Part shown: in pieces, positions 35,242 to 47,700 of the stretch
How the letters are laid out: each line of letters begins with the position of its first letter
How positions within the stretch are numbered: the first letter of the stretch is position 1
NCBI GenBank assembly: GCA_037576195.1
Contig: CM075102.1
Location: 3,410,001-3,474,000, forward strand
Length of the DNA stretch: 64,000 nt
Direction: 5' to 3'
Source of the DNA: Phytoseiulus persimilis
Lineage: Eukaryota > Arthropoda > Arachnida > Mesostigmata > Phytoseiidae
Program-made: the position numbers and the translations under genes
Notes under the pieces: generated by a model
What the model was told of the DNA's origin: nothing
Databases searched by the model: none
What the model saw: only the letters and a program-made list of their open reading frames with translations

Positions 35242-35979
35242 TCATTCTGCCCGGGATTCAAAATACGCTGCCGGGCGGAATTCTGGAGACCCATCGGGCC
35301 GACTGGGGATCAGAAGTTCGACGGAGTTGTCGTCCCTCCTCCTAAACACGTTCCCGCCTCGACTCGTATTCTGAGTCTGAGTCAACGGGCTGGGTAGCGA
35401 GGTACAGCTCAACTTGTTCCCTTGTCTACCCCGGCGTCCGCCCGCCGTTTCTTCCTGGCCGTCTGAGTCCTTCCCTTCTGTCATCTGTGGCCAGAAGCCG
35501 AAAAGTTTACGACAAAATAACGATTTCAGACATCCGTCACGACCTGTCTGTCGGTCGTTGAGAAGCCGTTCGTGACGCAGAAACCTCTTTACAACCTTCG
35601 CAGGATCCAAGGCTGCGAATCGCGGCATAAAATCGTCCCAGTCAGTTTGATCGAGCTTTGCATGATTGGGGCAGTTTCTCGGCAAATGGCTCGGTTCCAA
35701 GCGATGCACGACTTGTCGAAACGTTTGTAACAGAACTCTGTGCCTGAGATCGACAAGTCCGAACGTCTCACAATATTCTATTATTATTCATTCAACCAAA
35801 TCATTGGGCTTGCAGAGCGGAAACTCGATGCCAGACGCTTCGAAGAGGCTTTCAGCTTCCGACGTCGTTCGGGACTCCTCGTTTAGAGAATCTCCGAGTA
35901 TTATTTCCCGCATCGCGCATGCGCAGTTTTCCTCCCAAGACGCAGGAACTTTCAGGATACGACAATTTGCCAAAACCAT
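35242..35979 (-). CDS. Candidate coding segment interrupted once, unknown protein
   Basis: One minus-strand frame spans 246 codons with a single internal stop at 35788. The upstream part reads NCRILKVPASWEENCACAM, then EIILGDSLNEESRTTSEAES. The downstream part reads DQTDWDDFMPRFAALDPAKV and VKRFLRHERLLNDRQTGRD, and turns low-complexity (Gly/Arg, Ser/Thr). The acidic, mixed composition is better than most frames here. It may be a pseudogene, two exons with an intron around the stop, or chance. I see no transposase, nuclease or zinc-finger motif. Upstream, another frame (35852-36214) is also open. Confidence 0.25.
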
Positions 35980-37972
35980 TCTCCGTTTGAGTGATAGACC
36001 CCTCCGAGCCCACGACGAGCATCCGTCTCAATTCGCGATTCCTCCGTGAGGCTCCACCTGCGAATTCAAAGAAGACATCGACTGTGAACCCCCGCGGATT
36101 CCACCTGCATCGAAAAGGGGTCAGACGTCTGACAGTTGAATGTGGACAGATCGACATTCTTTCACCAAAAGATCTCGCCCTCGTTCGCACGTTTCGCCCA
36201 GCCATCAAGAACATCCGTGGTTCGTCGAAATGATTCTTTGAAAAATAATTAGTGACTCACGGTAGTGACGCCCTCAACGGATCTCGCTCATGAACCCTTT
36301 CGTGGACCGTCCCAACGCGACCGTCCCACATGGACCGTGGTCCATACCGTTCGTATTCATGGACGGTCCTCAAGCCGGAGCCGCGAAAACTGATTCACTT
36401 TCTGCTTCATCTTCCTGAGTGGAGAAAACCCTGCCCGCGAGTTCGAATTAGTGGTTCTGTGGGGTTCCCGCTCCGACTTGGTTTTGTTTGGCCATTGCCT
36501 TGGTTGTTTTCGTGTATGCCGCGTCGACGCAGTTCAGAAGGCGTCGGAGTTTTCCATAAAGAGATCGCTCTGGAGTGGGTATCCGATACTTTAATCTCTC
36601 CCGGCCCGAGCTCTCCTGTTGGTTTACGGTGTGACTTATGCGACCCTCCAGTCTGGACCAGATAATCTCCGTGTGTCTTCAATTTTGCTTCTTCGAGCTT
36701 GATCTCTAAGCTCCCTGATTTACGTGTGATGCCGAGCTGATGCTTAGGCGACCGGTGCTACCACCGCTAGGCATCTGGTTCTAGCTCGAACCTTTCAGGT
36801 GATGTGAGCTCGGGGGCGTCACCTGAGCTTTCGAAATCGCTCTGTGTGAAAATTCCGGCTGGAGAAAGGGAGAGCGGAACTCGAAGCCGATGAGACACAT
36901 CCGGGAGGAAAACAAGGGAGATGTCGGAATGGGAATGAGGGAAAATAGGAATATATCGATACACCTCATATCTTTGGTACTTCGCCCAACACGACATTTT
37001 ATTCATCATCGTTCTGAAACGTCTCGAATTCGGAAGGGAAGTCTCTACAGACTCCTCGAGAACTCTCGGGAGAAATCTCGAATCACTCAAGCTGGGCAAA
37101 CCTCAAGAGCACAAGAAGCTCGAAGAGCGCGCCAAGAACCTTGAATTCACAGCAAGGAATCCGAGTCGCGATCTCGCGTTTGCGATAGCTTCCGTCACAA
37201 GTGTCACCCAGCACACTAAAGATAGTGAAAGAATGTCCGCCCTCCCGTACATTTTCAACTAAGTCAGCTAGATCTAGTTAAAGCGGTGCGCGATCGCGAG
37301 CAGAGTTACGGGCCGCCCAAGGAAGCGAGAGCGCCGCGTCGCGAGGAGAGAAAGAAGAAAACCCAACACGATCGTCAGGTTGACATGATGAGTTCTGGAG
37401 ACCACAGCGCACCGAGGAATTCTTGTTCTGAGCTTTCGCCTGACTCTCTCGAGAGAACGGCCCATAGGAAGTGGTTCTCGTCAGGCGGGACTGATTGACA
37501 GCTGTGGGGAATCTGAATCAAAACACGGGAGGTCATCTTTCTGCTCGTTATGTTCCCCACGATCCCGAACGATCTCTAAAATAGTTACGGCTGTCAGTTC
37601 GGCACACCGAGGAAAGCAGCGGCTAATCTCGACGTTTGTTTTTTTTTCGCCAGAATACCTAGCCGGCCGGCCGCCCTCCCGAGCATCCATCCATCCGACA
37701 ACTCGAGAGGAAGTTGTCTCGGGCTTGGATTCGCTGAGCCAGTATCCTCTTGCTGTTGACTCGAATCGAGACCCCGGTCGGACGTTGTGCGTAGGTTCCG
37801 CACGCCGACACCGGGGGACGAGCATGAAGTTGCCACCGGAAAATGGAACTTGAAGCGAGCACCGGGGAGAATCGCCACCGGAAGATCGGTCCGAACTTTC
37901 GGCGATGAACCACCGCCGCGGAATCAGGAGCGGAAAAAAGTCCAAAATTGATCAGAGCGCGCTGCTCCGTTT
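35980..37972. other. No gene supported apart from a repeat cluster
   Basis: Frames reach 154 codons (37481-37945, minus) without motifs. The nested repeat at 36305-36369 is listed separately. A CATCCATCCATCC run lies at about 37685-37697. Confidence 0.45.
36305..36369. repeat. Nested direct and inverted repeats of GACCGT
   Basis: GACCGTCCCA stands at 36305-36314 and 36319-36328. It is followed by the hairpin ATGGACC-GT-GGTCCAT (36330-36345) and by ATGGACGGTCC (36359-36369), which is the near reverse complement of the first unit. Four related motifs in 65 bases suggest a multi-site protein-binding element or a local duplication. Confidence 0.85.
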
Positions 37973-38266
37973 CTAATCGACGGAAGCGGCAACAGCGAAT
38001 CCAGAAATTCGTTTCGGAACAATAGAATGGAAGCCGGGCATCGAAATTCTCGCCGGTAGTTCCGCCGCGAAGTGGGTTGACTCGGCGTCTTCCCGTTTCG
38101 CTTCCTCCATTTTCACTTTTAGTTTGAGTCGAAGAACGAAAGACGCGTCGTTGATTGTGTCATTGGACCCAAGGAGGAGAATCTTCGAAAGCGCATCATC
38201 GGGCGTCAATAAAATAATCGAACAATGAATATCAATCTGCGGCATGAGGTTAGCTTCGGCTTTCAT
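37973..38266 (-). CDS. Best ORF candidate: 97-codon small protein, unknown
   Basis: The ATG at 38266 has A at -3 (CGACCATGAAA), and an in-frame stop lies a few codons upstream, so the start is well defined. The protein begins MKAEANLMPQIDIHCSIILL. It continues TPDDALSKILLLGSNDT and NDASFVLRLKLKVKMEEAKR, then ends near KRISGFAVAASVD. Leu, Asp, Glu and Lys are frequent, unlike most frames here, and codons mostly begin with a purine or C. The middle could form a beta-rich fold (alternating SFVLRLKLKVKM) followed by a charged helix. There is no signal peptide or membrane helix. A GATG repeat lies just upstream. I do not recognise a family. Confidence 0.35.
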   Translation of the reverse strand: MKAEANLMPQIDIHCSIILLTPDDALSKILLLGSNDTINDASFVLRLKLKVKMEEAKREDAESTHFAAELPARISMPGFHSIVPKRISGFAVAASVD

Positions 38267-41071
38267 GGTCGACGGCGCGGGTCAGCGTTTTCTAGGCTTT
38301 GCTCGAAGAAATCCACGAACAAAGCTTGGCTGATTGATGGGTAGATGGATTGCTTGATGGATGGATGGACGGACATATTTGAAGGAAGACACTCGAGGCT
38401 TCTAAGAGTCTAGCCAGTCAATGAGGGGCCGGAAGGGAACGGGCGAATGAATCGCGTTCCATTGATAGAAAAGCTTTTTGGGCTCTTTGTTGTCCACGAG
38501 CACCTCCGGCTTTCTGGAAGGAACGTTACCAGCGATGCCCTACCAATTATCATCGGTTTCCACTCACATCCCACTCCTGACCACCTGTTCTGCGGGTCGC
38601 GCACGTCCGGTCCATTATAGACGGGGTTTCGGCAGAGGCGCGGACTGAGTTCAGAGGAGCAGCCTTAGAGCTCTCGAGGCGGTCGGCCGCGCGGCCACGC
38701 GAACCGACTTCGATCGGAAACACGGCGGCGTCAATCCAACATTTCGAACAAAATACTTTTCTCTCGGTCGCTCCGTCGTTGTTCGTCTTTTATTCTTCGT
38801 CGTGGAACTTGGCCGTCGTCTAGCTATTCGGCCGCGTGGCGAGTGCTTAATGAACGGATAAATTTCAGGACGTCATTAAGTCGCGTACGACAACTGCGCT
38901 ACGGGCTCGATGTGGGAGTGCCTTCGTGCAGATCCGCCATCGGGCATTCTTCATTTTGACACTCGCGCGCCCGCTCGCTATACAACCACGGTCGTAGGGC
39001 ATTTGAGGCAGGCAGCCGTCGATGGCCAATGAGCTCATGGACCGAGCGTCTGGTACGCTCGCCAGCTCCGCCGAACACCCACCCACCTGACTCAGCGGCG
39101 CTAATAGGCCAGTGTGAGCGCTGCCGAGTCGAGCGTTCCGGTGCATCCCGAGTCGTACATCAATGCCGCCACGAAGCGCTCGAAGTCGTCTTGTAACAAT
39201 GCTCACACTACTTGCAGAGTCTGAACTCAGCTCGGCATCCAGGAAAAGTCACTGTAGTCGAGGTGACCGATCTCTTTTCTTGGGAAGCATCACACAATGC
39301 CAACTTCAAGCTCTTCTGATTCGAGGGCGCCTTGAGCCATGGCTCGGTCGATTGAGTTGAGACGTTGGTCAACATGTTCGGAAATCGGACGTGTGCTCAA
39401 CGTGTGACAGTCCTCGTCGTGTTTCTAGACCTAGTTTATCGGCCTCTCACCCTAGACGCATGCGCGCCATTTTGAGGGTCCGGCACAAGCCCGAAGAGCA
39501 AAGAATCTTCGGAACCGTCTCCCGGGGTAACAGCGTACGCAATGGTCCAGAGCGTCAGAGACAGGGCTCGACCCACCCCTCTGGGCCTGCGCTCTGGCTC
39601 TGCGGATGCGAGACTGCATTTGCAACGTAGACCGCGTTGACCACATGACCATGACATCGGTCATAGAAAATTTTTCCCTAAGCGGTGGAAGTCTCCAATC
39701 CAGTGTATTGGAGCGCTCGACTCGGTTACAACTCCTTGGTCTGCGAGCTCATTCTATCCAGATGACGGAACGAAGGTCGCAGACTCGGAGAAAACGCAAT
39801 GCCGACAATAGCTTTGCGGACGCCGCCGGATCCCAGCGGCTGATATCGCTGCAGGAATCGACCGCTCCTCAAACAACTCAATCATCACAAAGCATTAAAC
39901 GAAACCAAATGGATCGGTGATGAACTCGACGACAAACTCCGACCTCTGGTTCCGATTCTGGGAGTTGCGCTGCAGGCACTGTGCACCGAGCGGAATAGAG
40001 GTACACGTCGAACTTGAACGCGCGACCAGAAAACAAAGGTGATGAACGATAAACTGTCAAACTTCTGCAGCGAGGGTGGTTTCGTGGAGAAGAAACCGAG
40101 GATGACGATTGAGCTTTTCGGCTTCGGACCCCACGCAGTTCTGTGTACACTTCGATGAAAATCGGATGATACACTCTGTTGATGTTGTGTGAGAAAATCC
40201 CTCCGTGGAGCGGAATTTTTGTTGTCTCAGAGGATCCGACTCCGGCACGCAGCGCGCGGATCAGATCCAGATCCCAGATGGTCCCCGATTTTTCTTGTTT
40301 TGAGAAAAGAGTGAAATTCTCCGGAGCAAGCGATACGCAAGCAGAGCTAGGTCCGGCCTTTGACTCGTCCTATTGCAGTTGCTGCCCAGGTCGTGAATCG
40401 CCGGAGTACAGCCTGCGCTACGTAATACTGACCAGGGCTCGTTCTTCAAGATACGGACAAAACCGCCGTATTCCGCTACGCACGCCATGCAACAATTTCC
40501 GATCAAACCGCAAGGAGAGCGTATATCGGAGTGCCTTAATACGGTTCGGAACGATTCGAATACGCAAATATAAGAGACTCTCCCGAACAGGACTCACGAT
40601 CCTGAGCATTTAAATCCCTTTGCCTCCATCATCCTTGTGACCCAACTCGAACAGCGCCGACGTTTGCCACTTGGCATCTTGCCTCCGCAGAGTCAATACC
40701 TGTTCGCGACATGTCATTGTCGAGTCTCGTGAAGGAGGAGTCCCTCGCAATATATCTTGAGTATCGGATCCCATCTGCACGGATTCATTGTATCCGAAGT
40801 TCAAGCCATGAAGTCCTTTGGGAATGAAGTCGGGTGACTTTAGTCATGCCTGACAGCCGAGTGCCTGTGCACGCGAGTCTCTCCCATCTCCATACGTGGA
40901 TTCGGTACGATTCCGTCATAGCACCGTACGTGTTCTCGAGGAGCGGTCGTGATCCGTACCGTGGAAGACAAGACCCAGTCCTGAGGCACAACTTACTTTT
41001 CGGCCAAACTGTTTGTTCCTCTCCTGAGTTACGACACACCAGATGTAGGGAGCATCCTGAACATGTCATAC
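38267..41071. other. No gene supported
   Basis: It opens with a GATG microsatellite (38331-38374). A GC-rich stretch with palindromic GGCCGCGCGGCC-type text lies near 38680-38700. Frames of 144 codons (40179-40613, plus) and 113 codons (38865-39206, minus) have no motifs. A minus-strand donor (GAAAA|GTAAGT) lies near 41000. Confidence 0.45.
38331..38374. repeat. Impure GATG/GACG microsatellite
   Basis: The units are GATT, GATG, GTAGATG and GGACGGAC. It sits just upstream of the 97-codon minus-strand ORF. Confidence 0.85.
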
Positions 41072-41181
41072 GTACTGCCTGGATTGGGGTTGAGCTCCTA
41101 GGAGACCTTTCGCAGCGCAACTGCTCTCGGGAGGGAAGCGTTTGACTACTTTTGAGCATTCCCCCGCCTCGACCACACCGC
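41072..41181 (-). CDS. Candidate internal exon with both splice sites, unknown protein
   Basis: On the minus strand the acceptor CTTTTCCCAG precedes 41181 and the donor TAC|GTATGA follows 41072. The 110 bases between read in one open frame: GGVVEAGECSKVVKRFPPE, then SSCAAKGLLGAQPQSRQY. The frame closes with a stop at the donor, so splicing there would be required. Two cysteines (ECSK, SCAA) stand 14 residues apart. A second, stronger donor lies downstream near 41000 in another frame. No family was recognised. Confidence 0.2.
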
Positions 41182-43990
41182 CTGGGAAAAGACGGCGCTT
41201 CTCAGACCCGTAGTCGGTAAGAACGACGACGAAGTATACCAAAGAGGAAGCAACGGAAGAGCGGTCGGACGGACGAGCAGCCAACGAACGAGCGAAAGCG
41301 CCAACCCCTCAAGAGTCTTAATATGTTTGTCTGTGTATGTGTGCGTCTGTTTACCCGAGTGGAATGCGAACGCGGTCCAGTGCTTTCGAGGAAGGAGTTT
41401 AAGACCTCATAAGTCATTGCGTCTCATATTGTCTTCGAGTTGTTGTATTCAGCTTGCCACTCACGAGTCTGTTGGGAACAACTCTGAATTCAGATGACTC
41501 GCACAAAAGCGCTGTTTCGAGACTTGGACCGGACGACGGGCAATCCGACTTCGAGGGAATTCGACGCTAGAATGAATCGCCCGCTTTACGGTTCGTCAGT
41601 TGGATGCCCACCAGCTGCACACACCGCAGAAAAAAAGGTCTCGCTCCGAGCAGATTTCGCGAGGAACAACAATGCTCACGGGAAACGTACGGAAAATCGG
41701 CATCGGTTCGACTGGCCGCCGGTACGCCGCTAGGTCAATCGCCGAATGGGCCGGACAGCCGATACAAAGGGTTCGCCCGCAGCGCCGGCAGATTTCAGTG
41801 ACTGATGTCCGGAGACGGCGGACATAAATTTCCTCAATGAATTCCAAGACACGTTTCCGAGTGATTCTCATTCGGCTGATAGATTCGCCTCGTTCGCCCG
41901 CTCGTTGCGCCCCGCTGACCCCGGTCCGATACTTCGGAAAGTTCAGCCCCAGACGAGCGATGGCTCCCGAGCTCAGAGGGTTCGAAATCCGGAACTCGAA
42001 GCGTGAAAAAGGTCCGCGTCACACTAAGCTGTCATCCTCGTCCGTTGTGACAGGCGTCAAAAAGATTGAAAACCAGATATATGACCTCGTTAGTTCGTGG
42101 GGGAACAGACATTTCAACAGTCGTCATGATCGGACAGACACACATCCGAATGAACCAGCCAGATCGGTAGGGCTGCGGACTCGGATTCGAGCGCCTGACG
42201 GGTTCAGGGGAGGACCTCTGGAGGCTCTTTAGGAACTTCCAGGAACGATATCGAACTCCATCGTCATCTGTGGCTGTTAACAGACTGGCAGCGGAACGCC
42301 GCAAGCTCGGGCTCCTGTCCTCGGAGTCTTCGACGACGTCTCGAGTGCTGCCAGGAGGGGAGGAGCTCGGAAAACTCCAGGTTCGGACCCGGAGAGAATC
42401 CTTGGCCACGGATAGAGTCAGATTGAATCTCCAATCAAACAATCGGAGCTGAGCAGTGATGCGCGGGCCGAATCGTCTGGGATTCGAACGACTGAAATAT
42501 GAAACGACCGAAAGGTCTCCGACGGCTCCAATCGGTTCCGCATATCCTTGTGCGCCGAGTTCGGTGCCGCAGCCAGCCGTAGCGTGAGCTTCTCCAGTCG
42601 ACTGGAAAAACGGGAACATCCCGCTCGAGTTCGGAAAATTTTCCGCTAACAATATACGCTGGGGGAACGAGTGTGCCCAGAACAACGGTACGCATCAATC
42701 ACCGCGACATACGAGTGCCGTTCTGAAATTCCATCCATGAAACTGAATGCGAGTGTCTGTGCGCGTGTTTTTCCACCGTAGACAGAGAGAAAACTCCGAT
42801 GTTCCAGTTAAACGGTTCGGTGCTCGCCGCGGAGGAACCGCAGCGACGAACAGTTCCTCCGCGAAAGTGTGCTAAATAAGGAGGCTCCTGTAATACGCCA
42901 GTGGAATAGCCTTGAGATCTTTCGATAGTCCGACGCATAGTCGGATGGTTCACCATTTCGGATCGGCATTCGGGCTCCCGGATTTCCTCGTTTGAGTAAG
43001 TCCGGCTGATCGGATAGTGCTAGACCGAGACCCCGAACTAGCACCACGTGAGTCAACGTAAACGTTCACTCATGTGGTGCGATTTATCGGAGTAGTTCCA
43101 TTGAGTTTATGCTCTCGAGAAATCTCCGAATTATGGCAGCAGTTCGGGCGCGGCACTTCACCTGTGTCAGCGTTCGATTCTATGAGAAACTCTGAGATTT
43201 CTCGCGTTTCCTCAGCCAAAGCTCAACGGCTCGCTGCCCTCCTAGAGCTGCGGAAGAAGTCCGTTGCGGTTGTAGTTCCCTCAATCAAAAGCTGCCTTCG
43301 GGATGAATCAAGAGGGCTCATCCGTATTACATCGAATAAGTCACCGCGTCGGACCGAACTGTCATCAGTCGTCTGAATGTGATCTAAATTGAACTTTCTT
43401 CTCGGGATCGACGTATGACGGAGCTGTAACGGATCCGAAACTCTCAGTTCAATTTGGAGCGATTGAATCAGCCTTGAACTCATGTGAGCGGGAGACGTAC
43501 TCTTGAGTCTCCGCATTATCGGATCGTCCGCCTAATCAAATCTGGAACGCTCCTGTCCCGATTTGCTCCGATGGAACAGAGTTCATTATGTCAAGTAACG
43601 TTTCCATCGGATCCTATCGCGTCTCATTTCCAGGTCCTTAGTACGTTCTCCGAAGGAATCGATGATAATCCGCGAAAGCTCAACTCGGGTTTGCTCGGAA
43701 TATCGACGGTTCTGAAGCTCGAAGCCTTCGACTAGGTGAATGCTGCAATCCGACTGCGAGAAAATGTCTCCTCAGAATCGCGGATGTAGCGAATCGGCGC
43801 CGCCAGTGCTCCGCCAAACACTCGACGCTTTCCTTCCAGAGTCTCTCCATTAGCCGATGTCCGGTCCGACTTCCGGAGGCCAGGCCGTTGTCCTCTCATC
43901 GGAACGGATACGCTCGGATCGGATCCTGAGCTCAGGAAGTGTGGAAAAGTGCTCCATTGTCCTGTTGCCGACCGAGCATGAGCGAGTGGT
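41182..43990. other. No gene supported
   Basis: A 217-codon minus-strand frame (42032-42685) is the longest. It is Ser/Arg-rich with no domain and overlaps several other frames. I see no clear splice pairs or repeats. Confidence 0.45.
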
Positions 43991-44740
43991 ATGTTTGCAC
44001 TGTGTGCATCTCTTAGTGCAACGCGGTCTCCGAGCACCTCGCGCTCTTTTCCCGAGACCGTGCTGATGTCGTTCGCGGATCGTGCAGTGCAGGCAACCAC
44101 CGCGGAGGGCACGCCGGTTCCACTCCGCAAAACTCTGTGGAAAGGTTTCCCCCGCTCCGAACGTCTCTCCCTCAGAGTAATACGTTCTGGACTGCGTACA
44201 ACCTCGTTGGGCGCTCTGAATGGTCTGTCACTCATGCTCGTGACGGGAGCATTTCACACAGAGGCCGCAACAGTCGCGGCAGTTTCTCTTTTCAACGCGA
44301 CTGTCACCCGTTCTTTCGACGGAGTTTCCCTCCAACAGCTTTATCAGAGGACGGAACGACTGACTCTTCATTCTTATTCGCTTCCCTGTTCCGAACGCGT
44401 CGGGAAGCCTCCATGTTGCGCCATCGTCGTTGGGAGCGCGTTTCTCAAGTTCTCGATATCAGGTCCCCGGAAGACCCAATTCAGGAACCCACATTTGACC
44501 AGTCCGGGAGTGAGGGTCTCTCGCAAGAGACTTATCGCGAGTCGTTCGAGCTGGCAGGGCAAATCGGTTGATCGCGGACGTCGGAATGAGTGGTGGCTGC
44601 CGGCAGGCAAGTCAAGACAGCTGTCCCCAATAAAACAGCAGAAAGAAATATATCAGTCCATGCGTCCGTTCGATCGTTGGCCGGTCGGCTCGTTCGACGA
44701 GTTCGTCCAGCTCATTGTGCCTCCAGCCACTACGGCATAG
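43991..44740 (+). CDS. Longest open frame in the window (249 codons), probably chance
   Basis: The frame begins MFALCASLSATRSPSTSRSF and ends VPPATTA. Ser, Arg, Thr and Leu dominate and acidic residues are rare. That is what non-coding CpG-rich DNA gives here and not what a typical cytosolic protein gives. Short hydrophobic pieces (NGLSLMLVTGAFHTEAATVA) do not form clean membrane helices. The opposite strand is open over much of it (43732-44235, 167 codons). I list it because of its length only. Confidence 0.12.
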   Translation: MFALCASLSATRSPSTSRSFPETVLMSFADRAVQATTAEGTPVPLRKTLWKGFPRSERLSLRVIRSGLRTTSLGALNGLSLMLVTGAFHTEAATVAAVSLFNATVTRSFDGVSLQQLYQRTERLTLHSYSLPCSERVGKPPCCAIVVGSAFLKFSISGPRKTQFRNPHLTSPGVRVSRKRLIASRSSWQGKSVDRGRRNEWWLPAGKSRQLSPIKQQKEIYQSMRPFDRWPVGSFDEFVQLIVPPATTA

Positions 44741-47700
44741 CGGCTTCATTAGTCGATCGTTTTAGGCACGGCGACAGCCGAACCATTAGGTTGTCAAGCC
44801 GCCAGATGGGCCTTTCGCTTTTTATTAGCGGAACCCGTTTCTCGTTCACTACTCTCGTACGACATCGATCACACACGGTCGCCCGTGCGCACACCTAGCT
44901 GGACAAGTGCGCCCTCCGTGCCGTTTCTTTTTCTTGCCCCGAACTCCACTGGATCTCACCAACTCTCACAGCCGTCGGCGCTCGCTTCCGTTTCCGTGAT
45001 GGAACTCCTTGCCTGTCGTAATCGATGGGCGATTCGAGATGATCTCGAGGAACGCGATGCCGGCGGGTTTGTTCGGAATAGGTCCCGGGCCTTGCTCGGG
45101 CAGTCCTCCACGGACGGATCGTTCTGCTTTCGGTGCGGCCGGATAGAAAAGCTCAGCTCGTGAACCTCGAATTCGGACGGGAATTTCGGTCTTGGCTACT
45201 GTGCTTGCCGACGCGAAAACTGGGTGTGTTCGTACGCGGTTCCGTCTCACCTGTTGTCCTACGAGCCGACTACCTGAGGGGCCTGGGAATACTGAGCTGC
45301 AATTAACCCACGGCAACGCACACCGTGTGTATGCGCTGCCCGCAGAGCAGGCATCATTACAATATATCGTCATCTGATAACTTTCCGCATTCAGCAATTC
45401 ATAATTTTTCGCCACGAATCTTATTAAGCGAGGTGGCTAATACTCAACGACAACGCTCGTGGCGGAGCACACGAGGTGATGGCATCGCGTAAGAACTGAG
45501 GGTCCTGGATCTTCTTCTTTCGGAGCATAGGAATGGATGGAGGGGTGAAAAGGTCCGATTCGAAAGACGCGCCGGTTTCGGGCATCGAAAATTCCCACGT
45601 GCTGAGTTCTTCAACCGACTAAATTCCAGGGCCGTTCGGTCTCCGTTCAGGTCTTGATTGTCCGTTTCCGGCGATCCCGAATACCTCTCTCACCTTGTTT
45701 GTTCTCTGTTGTGCCGAACATACCCACAGCGAAATCTGGAGTTCGTACAATAATAAAAAGTTCCTCGATTTCTATACAGGGTTCGTGCGGGACCCAACGC
45801 GTGCCGAGCCGCTACAGTGCAAAATTGTGCACGAAACCTCTAAGTTTGGCCGAATGCTAATAGGAGGAGGAGGAGAACTTGTCCATGTGCTGCGATAGAC
45901 CCAGAATCGAAGACGCTACCTCGCAACCATAGAGATCAAATTGCGCCACGAGTTCGATACCGTAAGGCGGCGAGAACTCTTGTGATGTTTGAGCGGTTAT
46001 ACCTCAAAATCACACATTGCCACTGTTGTTTACCATAATTCCTGAAGCCTAGACGGTGAGTCAGTGACCAAGCCGAGTGTAATATTGCGTTTCGGGTCGT
46101 AGGATTCCCTCTCGAGGCCAGAGAAGCCTTGGAGCTCAACTCGGCTACAAGGTTGCAGTAGACTTTTTGCGATGCGGAATTACCAGGTCGAGCTCCTTCA
46201 CGAATCCAGGAAGAAAAATGTCATCGCCTGTTCGGGAACTAGCAGAGGAAAGACATTCGTCTTCGTTCAGATATTGCATTCCGCATAATTCCTCGACCTG
46301 GCCGAACAGAAGATATTTCATGTTCGTGTTCAGGTCTCTTTCTCCATTTCACCTCGAGGGGACGGCTCTGATAACGGCAGGCCTGCTTCAGGCTCCGACG
46401 CTCGGCGGATACTTCGTCAACCTGCTCGCGTCGGGCGAGTGGGCATTGCTTGAACTGAAAAAAAAGGAGTCCCGAGCAAAAAGAAGTTCTAAAAACCAGG
46501 CGCCGTTCCGCCTCCGCCAACGTGTGCCCCTTTTGAGAATTCTTGTTAGACACTTCCTCTGTTGGCCTCCTCGCAGTATCACAAAGGCTTCCGCGAGACC
46601 TGCTCGAAGAGTTTCGAACCAACGAATGGATGGAATCTTCTTACGAGTGACGGATAGTAAGGAAGTTTATTGTCAAACGCTCGCGGTGTGGTCTTCGCTT
46701 CGCTCGAAATGAGTTCGACACCACCTCGACGGTACCGGCTCGGATGGCCCGCGAGTTTTAAGACGATGACGCCTCCGCCGTCGGGTTTGTTTCAGATTTC
46801 GGATCCTATGGCACTCGGCTGTTGGTGCTCTTCGCTCGGGGCATCGGAAAAACAGAGAAGAGGGCGGATCGGCTGTGACCCCAAGAACGACGGAGGAGGA
46901 AGTTCCGAACCGTTGAGCAAATGCTAACAGCGGTCCAGCGGAGCTTTCGGGCTGATAATCTAAATTTCACCAAAAGTCTTGTACGGTGAAGTATCCGAAC
47001 AGGACTCGCCCGGTGCGGCCTACGCTTGAAGTGCGCTTCTAATTCTCAGCAGCGTTTTCCGTAGTGTTCGATAAATTGTAGCGGCTTTCTGCTGCGGGGA
47101 TTTCGTTTCGGCTGATAAGGCGAGATTAGCTTTGGGAGAAAACGCTCCGGACACCGCCTTGCGGAGCGTCTGCACAGCCCGGTGTCATGCTCGAATGTCT
47201 TGATCAGCTCGAATTCGACCCGAGTGGAGGACCGATCCGCTGAGCTCTACATTTGTGCAGTTGGCGTTGGTTTCTGGGCGAGATCAGTCCGAAATCCGCG
47301 ACTCCCAGAGAAGCTGAGTGAGACTCTAAGGTCAGAACCGTGTGGCGGGCGGGCCTCGTTTCTCGCGCGCGATGAAATCACCCGAAAGCCTGGCGCATAA
47401 GGGACTACTTTCTGACCAAAGACATAACTGTGACTTTTGCTTGCGTGCACGCATGCGAAAACCGATGATTTTGCACGATACAGCAACGTTCAGTCTGTTT
47501 CGGAGGAATGCCAATGTTCTTGAGAATGCCATCGATGACCGTGAATTCTGGGTAAATTTATGTTTGGAAAAGTAGTCCCTCAGGCGCCAGATCTTGGGGT
47601 ATCTAAAATCTGATCGAGAGAATCGGGGGTTTCCAGTTGGAATTTACGGCTCCTGTCAGCTATCCCTGAGAATATGATCATTGCTTTTAGGCGACCGGGA

